Shown here in pieces: positions 12,001 through 22,875 of a stretch of DNA of 64,000 nucleotides (its first letter is position 1; the number at the start of each line of letters is the position of its first letter). This stretch comes from Marchantia polymorpha subsp. ruderalis (taxonomy: Eukaryota; Streptophyta; Marchantiopsida; Marchantiales; Marchantiaceae), in contig AP031358.1 of the NCBI GenBank assembly GCA_037833965.1, forward strand, positions 10,238,001-10,302,000. The letters run 5' to 3'. The notes below the pieces were generated by a model. It saw nothing but the letters and a program-made list of their open reading frames with translations. It made no database searches and was not told the DNA's origin. A program made the position numbers and the translations under genes.

Positions 12001-13796
12001 CAAAGTGCTTTAAATTTATGATACAAAATGATCTATATAAACTAATAAAGAGTGGATAGCATCTTGAATTTAATTCATCATGCTAGACTTAAGAAATTAA
12101 GTTCAATCATTGATAAAAGTGAAAGGAAGATAACATCAAATCTTAAAGATGTGAGATAATCTTTCAGTATGCACATTCTTTTGTAGATGAATATATTCAA
12201 ATGTTCTAAAAAAACATATAAAATGACTTACATATGTTAGGAGTTAAATCAAGCATTATTATAGGTTAGTGTAATCCGAGTTAGTTCAGACTACTATTTT
12301 ATAAAAAATCTAGCAAAAACTCTTAATGACACTTTAGATATTTTCTTAATGAAGCTTTTGTGTTTTCATGGATATATTTTTTGATGCCAAACCACGAATG
12401 TTTAGTGTCAACATGTGTGCAACGGTCATAAGTCAATATTTTTTGTTGACAGTTTGTGTTTGATGTGTTTAGATTTCTTCTGTTACAACTATGGATGTAT
12501 ATGTATAATTGAGATATAATACCCATGATATTATACAGCTATATTATACATCCCTCTCAAACCATACCTTACATAATTGTATAATAAAAAGTTTGTAATT
12601 GAGTACCTAGTAATTTGCATAAGTCTTGTTGTTGAGGTTAACTCTGAATTAAGGAGTAACATCAGGTCTAACCTAATTATGGCTAGATGGTCCCGGTGCT
12701 TGGTAATATATACTCCAATGTTTTGTATTACTTAACACTTTTCAGTATAACTCTCATGTGTGAGTTATCCGGTGTACATAGCCCTCTTGAGTGTGAATCA
12801 CGTTATACACTTATGTCTCTTGTGTTGATGGCTTGACTTGAATGTTTCATTGAGTTTTTTCGTTTTACGTTGACGGTTACTAGTTTACTTCAAGTGCAAG
12901 ATCTCATTTTTGTCGTAGATTCTACTTGAAGTATTGAAATATTGAATATTTAAAAATCTTATTAAATATTCTTAGGATAAGTTAGAAGTTTGATAGCATA
13001 TATGAAACTGAGCTTGAAGCATATCCCATTTACGAGGATGCAGGTGATTGTAGCAATTGTAAATTTGATCGCGTTGACATTTCCGAGGGCGTCCATGGCA
13101 TGAAGAGTATATCTTCGAGACCGTGATGAACAAGAATAACATCTAGAAATGATGACATAAGGATATAGGGTAACATTTTAGGTGGAACTTTTAGTGTTGT
13201 ATGATATATTTGTTATTACACTGTATTATACGGTACTATATCACACAATCAGCAAAGAATCCAATAATACAAAGAATCCAATAATACAGATCCATATTTC
13301 CAACACATGCATGAAATAATTTGCGATAAATGTTATGCCATTCACGTTGTTAAAATCTTGAAACATTGTTTTACATATTTAAGTCTATCAACAACACTAA
13401 AGTTATTGTAAATTACAAAAAAGATGAGATGGCAACATGTTGTTGGTCTACCTACATAGTATAAAGAATCACTTTTCTACATGTTGAAATGAAGAAAAGA
13501 AAATGAGGAACTTAAAACTTTTAATGGAGACCGAACTAAACTGAGATTTTTCTTCATTACGGGAGCACGGGCATAGAGTACCTCGTACACTTGAAGCTTT
13601 GGTTATCCCACTTAATTCGATTTCGTTGTTTGTAGACTCCTCCCTTTAAAGAGATGTTTCTATAAGTGAAGAACATTGTTGAGTTGTAAGAAAGTTTGCA
13701 TTCATTATCTAAAACAACCAACTCATGTCCTAACCTGAACTAAGATATCTGCCAACGAATTGAGATGAGTGTGTAGTACATCGCTTCACGTACACT
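9057..13796. other. No recognisable gene; a second palindrome inside
   Basis: Open frames such as 10018-10377 (plus) are uninterrupted but match no family that I know and lack codon-like periodicity in the neighbouring DNA. From about 11300 to 13500 the DNA is AT-rich. A small 18-bp direct duplication lies near 13253-13287. Confidence 0.4.
9367..9408. repeat. Perfect inverted repeat, 19-bp arms, 4-nt loop
   Basis: Arm 9367-9385 (TATGTTCACTTCAGAAGGA) is the exact reverse complement of 9390-9408, with GGTG between. It lies 311 bp from the palindrome at 9020-9056 but has an unrelated sequence. Confidence 0.85.
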
Positions 13797-13871
13797 TTAC
13801 GTTAGAAATTCGAGACTCTTAGATGGAAACCTACGCGCTAAGAGTTTTGCAACTGGGCCATCTATGGCTCC
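13797..13871 (-). other. Alternative last exon of the P5B ATPase, inside the tRNA-like repeat
   Basis: If the GTAAGT donor at 14035-14030 is used, the next good acceptor (GAATGCAG, exon from 13871) continues the frame for 24 codons (GAIDGPVAKLLARRFPSKSL...) to a TAA at 13799-13797. The frame and phase fit, giving 1,263 aa. However, this exon is made almost wholly of the tRNA-like repeat, so it would be an exonised repeat if real. The alternative is read-through of the donor to the TAA at 14029-14027, ending the protein in WSAVS. Confidence 0.3.
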
Positions 13872-13873
13872 CT
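13805..13873 (-). repeat. tRNA-like sequence, probably the head of a SINE
   Basis: On the minus strand, TGGCCCAGTTGC (13860-13849) fits the pol III A box and TCTCGAATTTC (about 13815-13805) resembles a B box. They are about 32 nt apart, as in a tRNA. Between them CTCTTAG and CTAAGAG can pair like an anticodon arm. The B box is degenerate and I could not build a full cloverleaf, so a SINE head or tRNA pseudogene is more likely than a working tRNA. The 3' end of the repeat is not defined. Confidence 0.45.
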
Positions 13874-14026
13874 GCATTCAGATCCAACATCAAGGTCATT
13901 TATCATAAAAATAACATTGCTATTAAAATAAATTAAAATAATAAAACAAAATTCCAAAACTAGGAAAGAGTAAGTAACTCTTTCGTAGTTGTGGGCTTAA
14001 GTGAGAACAAAAGGTAAGTGATATGT

Positions 14027-17000
14027 TTAACTTACAGCGGACCACAGTATTATGCCAACCATGTTCGAAAAAATTATAAGCCACAGGCGCAGCCGTTGAG
14101 TGAAAACCATGGGTGGACTGGGAAGACCTCCAGCGTCCTGACTCCCAATAATTTCACCATCAAACGACAGTCTTCAACGTTGAGTTTCATGATATTTTGG
14201 CCACTTCTATCAACATGGCAGAGGTGGAAGTGACTATGATCATGACTAAATCGTTTGAAAATCAGAAGACACGATACATAACATTTCGCAAAAGTACAGC
14301 ACCTGGTATGCCCTCCACACAGGGTTTTCTGGATTAGGCCTATTGAACTGCTCGCTGGCCATGTGGAAGGAGCGCGTGAAGGCATTTTCTGAGAGTAGAA
14401 GTACGCATGATACCATGAACATGATCACTACCCAGGATATCTGCACCATGCATACAGTTAGACTCAGCTCCTGATTCTTTAGTCTCAAATTTAGGAACAA
14501 TTTTTTTGCGCGAATGACGTGATTAGCTTTCATATTTTGCCACTTTGATACTGGATATAATTTGATAATATGGAACTTCATGAGAGAGTGAAGAAATGAT
14601 TTATACGGAAGAATGCTAAATTTATCACAGTCTCTTGAGGAAAATCACGGGAAATATACAATGCTTCTGTATTGCCTATGGTTCACAGAAGTGCCAATCA
14701 AGACGGTATCGTGAAACTTACAAAGAAACCTTGGTTGAGGAAGACGCTCCGTCTGAAAGAAGAACCGAATGTGAAGGCGAATGATGTTGTGACGAATTGC
14801 GAGTACACAGTATAGAAGATAACAGTAACCTCCCAGTTGTCTCCTAGCGTCCACCACGAATTGCCCAAAGAGTACCTTCACAATTCCAAATTAAGGACTT
14901 GCTAAAGCACACGACTGGAAGAACTTTGTCAACGGCAAAGAGACAGCAAATAGCTTAATGAATCAGAGTATAAAATCCCATCAGTAAATGCTGGATTCCA
15001 GTTTAAGGTAACTGAATGCTTGCGCAATTGCATTCGCAGATGCATGTTCATAATGGCAGGAGGATGAAGAACAAAAGAATGGGTTTGGGAAGATGAAGAT
15101 GTCATATTTTCTATGCATGACTAAGAGGAACATTGATGGTACAGCCTGACACGCTTGAATATCCTATGCACACCAGCACTGTGCTGGTGTAAATAGGATA
15201 TCTAGAAGAAGTTCTCTATATATCGTCCCGGTTGGGCTCCAAAACTCTTACTTTGCTGGCCACGGAACATAGCCATGTAGGTTTTTCATGTAGACGATAG
15301 CAATAATCAGGAAGATGATATTCATGATCCATATACCCAATGTCGATGCCACAGTTTGAGGGCTCAGAAGAGACGAAGTAGGCCTTTCCTGGAAACATGC
15401 ACTCCCACTTTGTTTCAGTCATAAAGCAGATTTCAATGCTCAGAACTAACATCCTAGTTCCATTTACAACGATGGCTAACAGAAGTTTCATACTCATAAT
15501 AGAAATCGGGAAATTACTTAGTTCATGATTCACCCGATATTTAGGACTAAGGTAGTGATTTTTGAACTCATGGTTACAGCAAATACTGATGTAGCTAGTT
15601 TAAGTTGAGTTGAGCTTATCTCTTTAGGATTGTATACCTAATTTAGTTTGAGTTAGAGAGAAAATTCCTAAGGCTGATACCTGGATGTGCACTACACTAC
15701 TTTGTAATTGTGCACCCGAAGAATCAAATTATCTTTCTGATCATTTCTTAGCTATTTCTATCCTTATTTCATGCGTCCTCGTGCTACTCTGATCCTCGAC
15801 CCTGTATGAGCACTGCGCTTTTTCAGTGCTCATACTGCAACGAAGCTTTCCATGACTTTCCTGTAACTCAGTAGCTAATTGATTGATTGTGCATGCGTGT
15901 GAGAGAAGACTGAGAAGACCGACTGTGAGTCGTTACGTCAGTCTCAAAATTTTGGATCGATCTATATAAGTTCTAAACGTTTCCACCTGAAGTTTGTGAA
16001 TCATTGAGATCAATTTAAGTGAAACTCCTGATGGCCAACCTTGCTCAATCTCTTCGCTGGCTGACTAAGAGTCATTGTGTAGCCGAGAACGAGCACCGCC
16101 ACAGAGTCAATAATTATGTAATCCATCTCGCAAGCAATAACACCATACCTGGACGAAAGAACATGTTGTCTCGGTCAAATTTCCAACCTATCGCTTCTTA
16201 ACCAGATTAATCTAATTTCAAACTTTCACATGACCTATAAATTGTATATCTTTGTTATTATGTACATAAATACAGTCAGATGGTTGTTGGAAACCTCATG
16301 ACTTTCACGTCGCTAAATATGCAGTAAGATTTTATACAAAGATGACGTGATCGATTGGAATCAACTATATTTTACTTGTATATTGGAGAAAGTTAGAATT
16401 AGTACCAGTTACATGCAAGTTTCAAGATCGAGAACGTCAAGCCATATATGATGAGGAACTTGTAGCAAGCCAATGAGGTATGTAAACATCCTCGACCTTC
16501 TCGCACTAGGTCTACCACAGAAGAAACCTGCAGGTATTCATTACAACAGTCATTAACTTTCAGATGACAGTGATACAAAAATAGTGCTTAATACGAACCT
16601 CATGACTTCATGAGGAACGGGGCCTGGGTAAATTGTGTATAAAAGTTGACCACTACGAATATACTTTGTGTAAAATCAAGCCTCACTCACAATTAACTTT
16701 CTAATGTCAATGTGGAAATGGTGAGAATGCGCTTCTGAATTTTAGAGAAAACATAAATTAGGCTCACCGACTGGGTTACAGAAGTGAAGGGCGAAACAAC
16801 AGATGCTTCCGCACTACTCAAAGCAAGACCAGCATGTGCAGCTCGAAGGGCTCCACAGTCATTGCCGCCGTCTCCACACATTCCCACCACTATTCCTTGG
16901 TCTCGATGCATAGTTACCAGTCTCACCTGACAGTGTCCATTGTAAGTTAGATAAAAGCATACGGCGAAACTAAAAGTATGGTAAGATAAAGCTCATAGAA

Positions 17001-20000
17001 AAAAGGATACTAGCAGTGAGAAGACAAAGAGGCAAGCGTAGGAAAGAGCAATGATTTGATCTGTTGTGAGATGAGAAATTTCTAGATCGTTAATTGAAGA
17101 ATAGGTGATACGATCGGAATCTAGTATGACAGCTCAAGATAAAAAACATTAATGATAATGTTATTCACGCACCACTTAAACAAAGTTAGCTTAAACAAGA
17201 ACAAAAAGTAACAAATAAAGTGTCTTTGTATAAGTACTGTTGAATGAAAAACTGGGCACAAGGGTTTGTTTCCTTTCAAGGAAGTTATGTCATAAGGCAG
17301 CTTATGTCTTTTAAGGTCATGAAACTACGAGTACCTTATCTTCAGGGGTAAAGCGAGCATGTATACGTGTGTAGAAGAGAAGTTTGGTCATCATCTCTGT
17401 CTGGCAAAGGGAGTTGAAAGCTTTCCCTGTGACTGCCAGCTCTAGAAGACCATTTTTAAACCCCTTATTTTGTTCTCTGAGCAAATCTTCCGTGCTCAAA
17501 TGCGGCTCAAGAGAATCTTGTACTTCACCCATTCTTGACCATGTAACTCTGATGATGCAAAGGAGAACAACATGAACTTATACACGTTTTGAAGTTGCAA
17601 GGAATTTTAACTCACCAAGTGCACTTCACTCAGCAAGAATCTATATATTTTCACTCTTAAAACTTTGGAAACGAGAGGAACATATTTCAAGAATTACCTA
17701 AACAGATAAACTTGCACGACACGTATCAAATGAGATGAATGACTAACCTGCCACTTGGTTGCTCAATATCACCCAGGAGGATCGGCACATGTTGTTCAAC
17801 CATTCCACATTTTCGTGCAATATAGTGACCTGTCTGAGCGTTATCTCCAGTGACCATCACGGGACGTACCTGTCGATTTATTACAGCTTACATGAGACCT
17901 CCAGTTCCAAGCTCCATGCATTTTTAATCTTCAGGTGAAATCGTTCCAACAGAGGAATTTACCTGGCCGTCTTTCAGATTTTCGATAGCAACACGAGTAT
18001 CGCTTTTCAACTCGTTACGAAACAAGAGCAGCGCAACAAAGGAAAGGCCATCTTCCACCTGGTCGCGTGACAAAGATAGGATCTCCTCTCGACTTGGTGG
18101 TTTCCCGAGATTTCTGAACAAGACTTGGACATGATGAGAACTGCAATATAAATATGCCACGACCATGAAGAAGTTCTTCGCAAGAAGCTACTATCGAAAC
18201 AGAATTCTGTTCCATGAACCAAAAAATGACTCAAACAAGCAATACGACGCGTAAAACTCTTCATAACAGCCTCAACAACTGATGTATTTCTCAATTTGAG
18301 CACAAAGACTGCGAACTGGAAAGATTTCGTGTCTATGTTCACAGGTCACAAAGTTCAAGCTCACAAAAGTTAGAATCCTGAATAGTGGAAAAGTAAACAA
18401 TTACACATATGAGCAAGAAGAAAACCTGTAACTCAAGCCCAATATGTAGCAGCCATGTAGAGCATGGTCTCGCGAGATTCGTAGGTAATCTTCTGGTAGG
18501 CTAGCTGGTTCACTTATGTCTCCTATCTTCTCAAACGAACCCTGAAGCGAAGGTGAGAGCAAGATTGATGAATTTGATAAATGAGTCATGAGGATTCTGT
18601 GAAACAATACAGCCCATTGGAACTTGTTCGTCATACCTTACAGTAAATATGGATCACTCCCCAAGAATCTTCTACGATGACACTCATGGTGGCTCGACTA
18701 TGATCAAATTCGTGTCTCTTGAGTATTGTAAGTTTTTCCTTCCCTTTGCGCACTACTGGATACTCATGAACAGACTCGATCAGATCCCATCCAGAAGCTG
18801 AGAACATTTTAACCTGCATCGTGTAGGTGCGTTATGACTTAGTTAGTCCTCCATCCCAACAAAAAAAAAAAGGGATAGTTGAAGATTCTTCAATTGTGAT
18901 AGTAAATCATGTGAACATCAAGCAATTCAAGTGAGAATACTTCTGAAAGCAAAACTTGTGTTTGGTAGACGCATTGAACGCTGGTGAGGTCATTGAATCA
19001 AGTGCAAAATCTGTTCCCTCAGCTGAAAATGTATTACAGTACCTCGACTTCATTGCCCACAAATTGATCGCCAAAGCGAGAAACAGCATGGCAAGTAGCC
19101 AGACCACGCATTGTCAACAAGTTTATATCTCTAGAGTTTTTAAGAACAAATAGCTGGTTTTCAAAACTTGCACGGTCATCAACTCTCGTACTGCTGTGCA
19201 CTCCAATAAAGTCCAGTCCATTTTTGGTAAGGGTTCCTGTTTTATCAAAGCAGAAGAGACGTATTTTTCCAGCAATTGCTATGCGCTTAGGATTGAGACA
19301 ATGCACTCCCAATTTCTGTATCACACAACACATGTACACTTGAGCATTGTGATGACTTGTATTGAGTGCTGATAATACCAATATGCTCCTAGCGAAAGTT
19401 TTTCCTTGCAATACGCTCCTTTGTGTTCGTTTCAGAAAGCATTGCAGTACCTTTTCATCTCACTTAATAACAGGGAACTGTTGACAAGAAACTTACAAAC
19501 CTTGAGCCGTTCGACTGAATGAAGCTGGCCCACCTCAAGAGCAACAGGCAGCAATGGAGAGACTGTCTGACTGAAGAGTGCAGAGCAGTATGCAAACTTC
19601 GTGACCCATATGCTCTGTTGACCATTATGGTTCTGCACAGCTCCATATAATTAGGATGGATGCTCATGCTCCATGATAAAAAAAAAGTTCAGCTTCACAT
19701 TTAGGTCAGTTCGTGCAATTCCTCCCTACCTCTTCCAAACAATGAAGTTTTCAGGATTCACTCTACTAGGCAAGTAAAATTGAAACATATAAACTCAGTT
19801 CTTGGTAACAGGTTGAAGTTCTTGCTTGAAGTTAAATGTTGATTCTTGCTCACCTGGAAAAGGAGGGAGATCACGAAGCACACCACTGAATAGCACAGAA
19901 GACATAAAAATACTATTGGAAGCTCCTCATCGTATTTGAAGATCATGCGCTCAGGATACAATATGGTAGACAAAAGTGCTCCTTTGGATGTGCCCATACC

Positions 20001-22875
20001 TATATACATATTGACATTGATAAATATCTCTTAAATTGTAAGTCCTCGAGCTCATGCTTCGATATTAAACAACACCCTCGTCTTCGACATCCTAATACAA
20101 AGGATTATAAACAAAAGAGAAATAAATCTAAGTTTTGAGAAAGTCGATCAGAAGCCAGTCAATAAACAAAAATAAATGTGTGAAAACGACCACCAAATTA
20201 ACCGCTATATCCTACCGGTGGCACTGACTACACCAATAATCTCATCGGAGGGACACGTTCCAGCTTGCAAGACTGTTGCTCCAGAAAAGAGAGTATGTCG
20301 ATATCCACGACCTTGGGGTTCATAGCCATCCTGAGAAATAATTGCTGCGTATTTCTGTACTGGCATAGACTCGCCTGTTAAACTACTCTCGTCGCAAACG
20401 CAAAAACCTGTGAAGTGATTCCAATTGTTGGTTATATGCCGTTCAGTAACAACCCGAATAACGCGAGAGGAAACTGACACAGATGGATATCTACATGTAA
20501 AAAGAAAAGAACTCAAAAAGGAAGGACGGCAGTGAAAGGCCACCAAAGTTGAGGTCGCCTTTGTCAGCTTCAAAATCTCAGCTCGCGCCGACTGACAGAA
20601 GAAATGGCACCTGTTCAGGTTCATCTGAAGGCGTCTTAACAGAAGCAGAGAGCCAGCTAGGGGACCAGGGGACGTTGTTTGTACCTTTAATAAGAACAGC
20701 GTCACAAGGTAATACCCAATTGCTCCTCAGTTTGACGACATCTCCAGGAACCATCTTCTGAGATTCTATGGTGATCCATCTTCCGCTTCGCAGAACATCT
20801 GCATCGGTTCTGTACTCACTTATCTGCGCTCAAAATGCCTTAGCTAAGTTCAACAAGTCGCGGGCAAAAGTTCAGCTCAACTCAATTCTGTTTGAACACA
20901 TTCGATCGTGGGCTGAATAGGAAGAGCTAAAGACCTTAGCGATTTCCAGCTGAGATTTTCGGCGCGTGTAGATTGTGACGCAAGCACTGAGCACGACGAC
21001 GGCTATTAACAGCAGCGCCATGAAGAGGTATGCTAGATACAGGTAATTGAAGTACATGATGGTTTGATAAACGTGAAACAGAGTGAAAAGTTCGTCGTAG
21101 ATTGTGAACCAAAAGGGCTCAGCATGGAATGGTATCTCGTTTGGACCCAGTTCCTCCAACCTCGATTTGGCTATCATCGTGGACAATCCACCAGAAGCCT
21201 GCGCTTCACCGGATCAGTCACAAATTCAATCAGATACATCTCAAATTCTTGTTTGAACTAACATAGGGGCTATCGACTACGACTCTGATTCTTTTCTGAC
21301 AGAGATTCGTTCTTGTCAAAATTATTCAGTGAAATGGACGGACCATCAGTTAGAGACTAGCGAGCGTAGAGCACTGTGTACACCCGACCTCAAGAAACGC
21401 TGCGTAAGTACTGCCGACTTGGAAGTGTGATTGGTGGAGAGAATCGCCATCGAACGAAAAGCGGTGCCCTTGAAAGAGTACAAAGCGAGTGCCGTTTTCT
21501 GTTTGCAAGATTTTCAGAGTGTCCGAGAGACCTTGACGTTCTTGGGAGACCACCAAATTCTAACATCAATCCACAACAAGCCGTGCGTTAAGCTTTTTAA
21601 ACCTCAAGGCCAGAAGAACAAACGATGACTAATTTATACACAACGTTTCAGTCCTTGAATCGAAGCTTTCTTCTACCAGGCCCGAGTCTGGTCCTCCATC
21701 TCTGAGAGAGAGAGGCTGGACTCAAAGACGAGTGAGTATTTTGTCACTTGGTTACCTTGAGTTTGCGTGCTTGGCGAACGAGTAACGAAACATCAGGGCA
21801 GAGGATCTCTCGTTGATGCGGCGCCCAGACATACACCACACTGGCCTCGGACAAGCTGCATGGGATTCGAAACCAGTTTTGAACTTGGTCGCGGTTAATA
21901 ATCCACGCCATGTACCAAATGCCCATCAACCACCAGAGTGTGAAGTAAACCTGTATCGATCCCCCTCCACCAAATTAACCCACAGAACCGACCCCGGCGA
22001 CCGACTCGGAAAAATCTTCACGACAATAATACTATCGCCATACCATCAAACAAGCTGTAACTATGGCGCTCGTTGGGCTTCGAAGTGACTCGAAGTCCAG
22101 ATGAGCAATGCAAATCCAAATCCAGTGCTTCGCGAAGTACAGGATTGGGACATTACAATCTGGTTTCGATGAGGAGACAGATGATGCGTCTCTCCTGTGA
22201 AATTTCCATATGAAGTAGGATTGATGATTTTACTCACCACCGATCGAATTCTTGATTTAAAATAAACCTGAATTGATCGGCTGGTACTCACAACTTCATC
22301 CGAAGATTATTAGAGTCCATGAAGATGCTAGAACTAAACTCACGGTAGATTTGACGATGAGATGGACTCACCACGCCATTGAAGTTGTACGTGCCGAAAA
22401 TGAAGTAATTGCCGTAGAAGCACAAGTTGTCGACGCCCCGAACTTGGCACTTGTTGTAAGTATCGAGGAGCAGGACCATCCACAAGGCCATCCAGTGCAC
22501 AGACGTCAAGATTGCCAGACTCCAGCAGTAGGTCCCGAACATGGTTTGCTTGTATCCTGTGAACACGAGGTTCCTCTGTTCCTCTAAGGGCAGCCGGACC
22601 TCTTCGCTCTTCTCCCCTCGCCATATTTGTTCCTTTCTTCCTCTTCCGGATGCAGCAGCCTCGGAGTGGATTTGGGTGACGACGAACGGCTCCACCGGAC
22701 GGCGTTTGAGTCGCCTGATTTTGTAGATGGAGAATATTGTGAACGAAAGGATGTTTAGGCCCCAGTACCCGTAGACGACGAGCAATGGGCCATCGGTGGC
22801 ACTGGTGATGCGCACTTTACAAGTCGGGTCCTCATCCGTCCCACAGATTGGCGGACCTGTCGGATACTGAGGCAT
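14027..22875 (-). CDS. P5B-type P-type ATPase (ATP13A2/Ypk9-like), 21 exons, about 1,241 aa
   Basis: Predicted endomembrane (vacuole/lysosome-type) pump of the ATP13A2 class, which in animals exports polyamines to the cytosol. Exons: 22875-22372, 21950-21756, 21559-21389, 21198-20935, 20823-20685, 20407-20216, 19999-19854, 19632-19501, 19315-19043, 18813-18637, 18541-18426, 18113-17963, 17869-17748, 17548-17335, 16926-16768, 16527-16406, 16148-16040, 15388-15252, 14875-14722, 14440-14303, 14137-14027. All phases agree. The N-terminus has the extra hydrophobic segments of P5 pumps. Then come LVPGD-like MVPGD and PCD (about 400-420), LTGES (about 434), the M4 motif SPLLP (562-566), the phosphorylation site DKTGTLT (605), [16 protein letters not shown] (about 950) and M5-M10. 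The end could instead splice at a canonical GTAAGT (14035) to an exon at 13871-13797. The donor of exon 3 (GTCGGG) is weak. Start: first ATG of an open exon; not otherwise tested. Confidence 0.85.
15159..15201. repeat. Near-perfect hairpin in an ATPase intron, 21-bp arms, 1-nt spacer
   Basis: Arms 15159-15179 and 15181-15201 pair at 19 of 21 positions around one T; the inner ten pairs (ACACCAGCAC with GTGCTGGTGT) are perfect. It lies in the intron between the exons 15388-15252 and 14875-14722. Confidence 0.8.
15804..15835. repeat. Perfect hairpin in an ATPase intron, 12-bp arms, 8-nt loop
   Basis: GTATGAGCACTG (15804-15815) is the exact reverse complement of 15824-15835. It is in the intron between the exons 16148-16040 and 15388-15252. 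Confidence 0.7.

Noticed and set aside
16406..16413. GTAACT as the donor of ATPase exon 16
   Set aside because: It breaks the phase with the next exon ([16 protein letters not shown]); the GTACTA donor six to seven bases on keeps the frame.
22273..22587. 104-codon plus-strand frame
   Set aside because: It is the opposite strand of ATPase exon 1 and upstream intron, not a gene.
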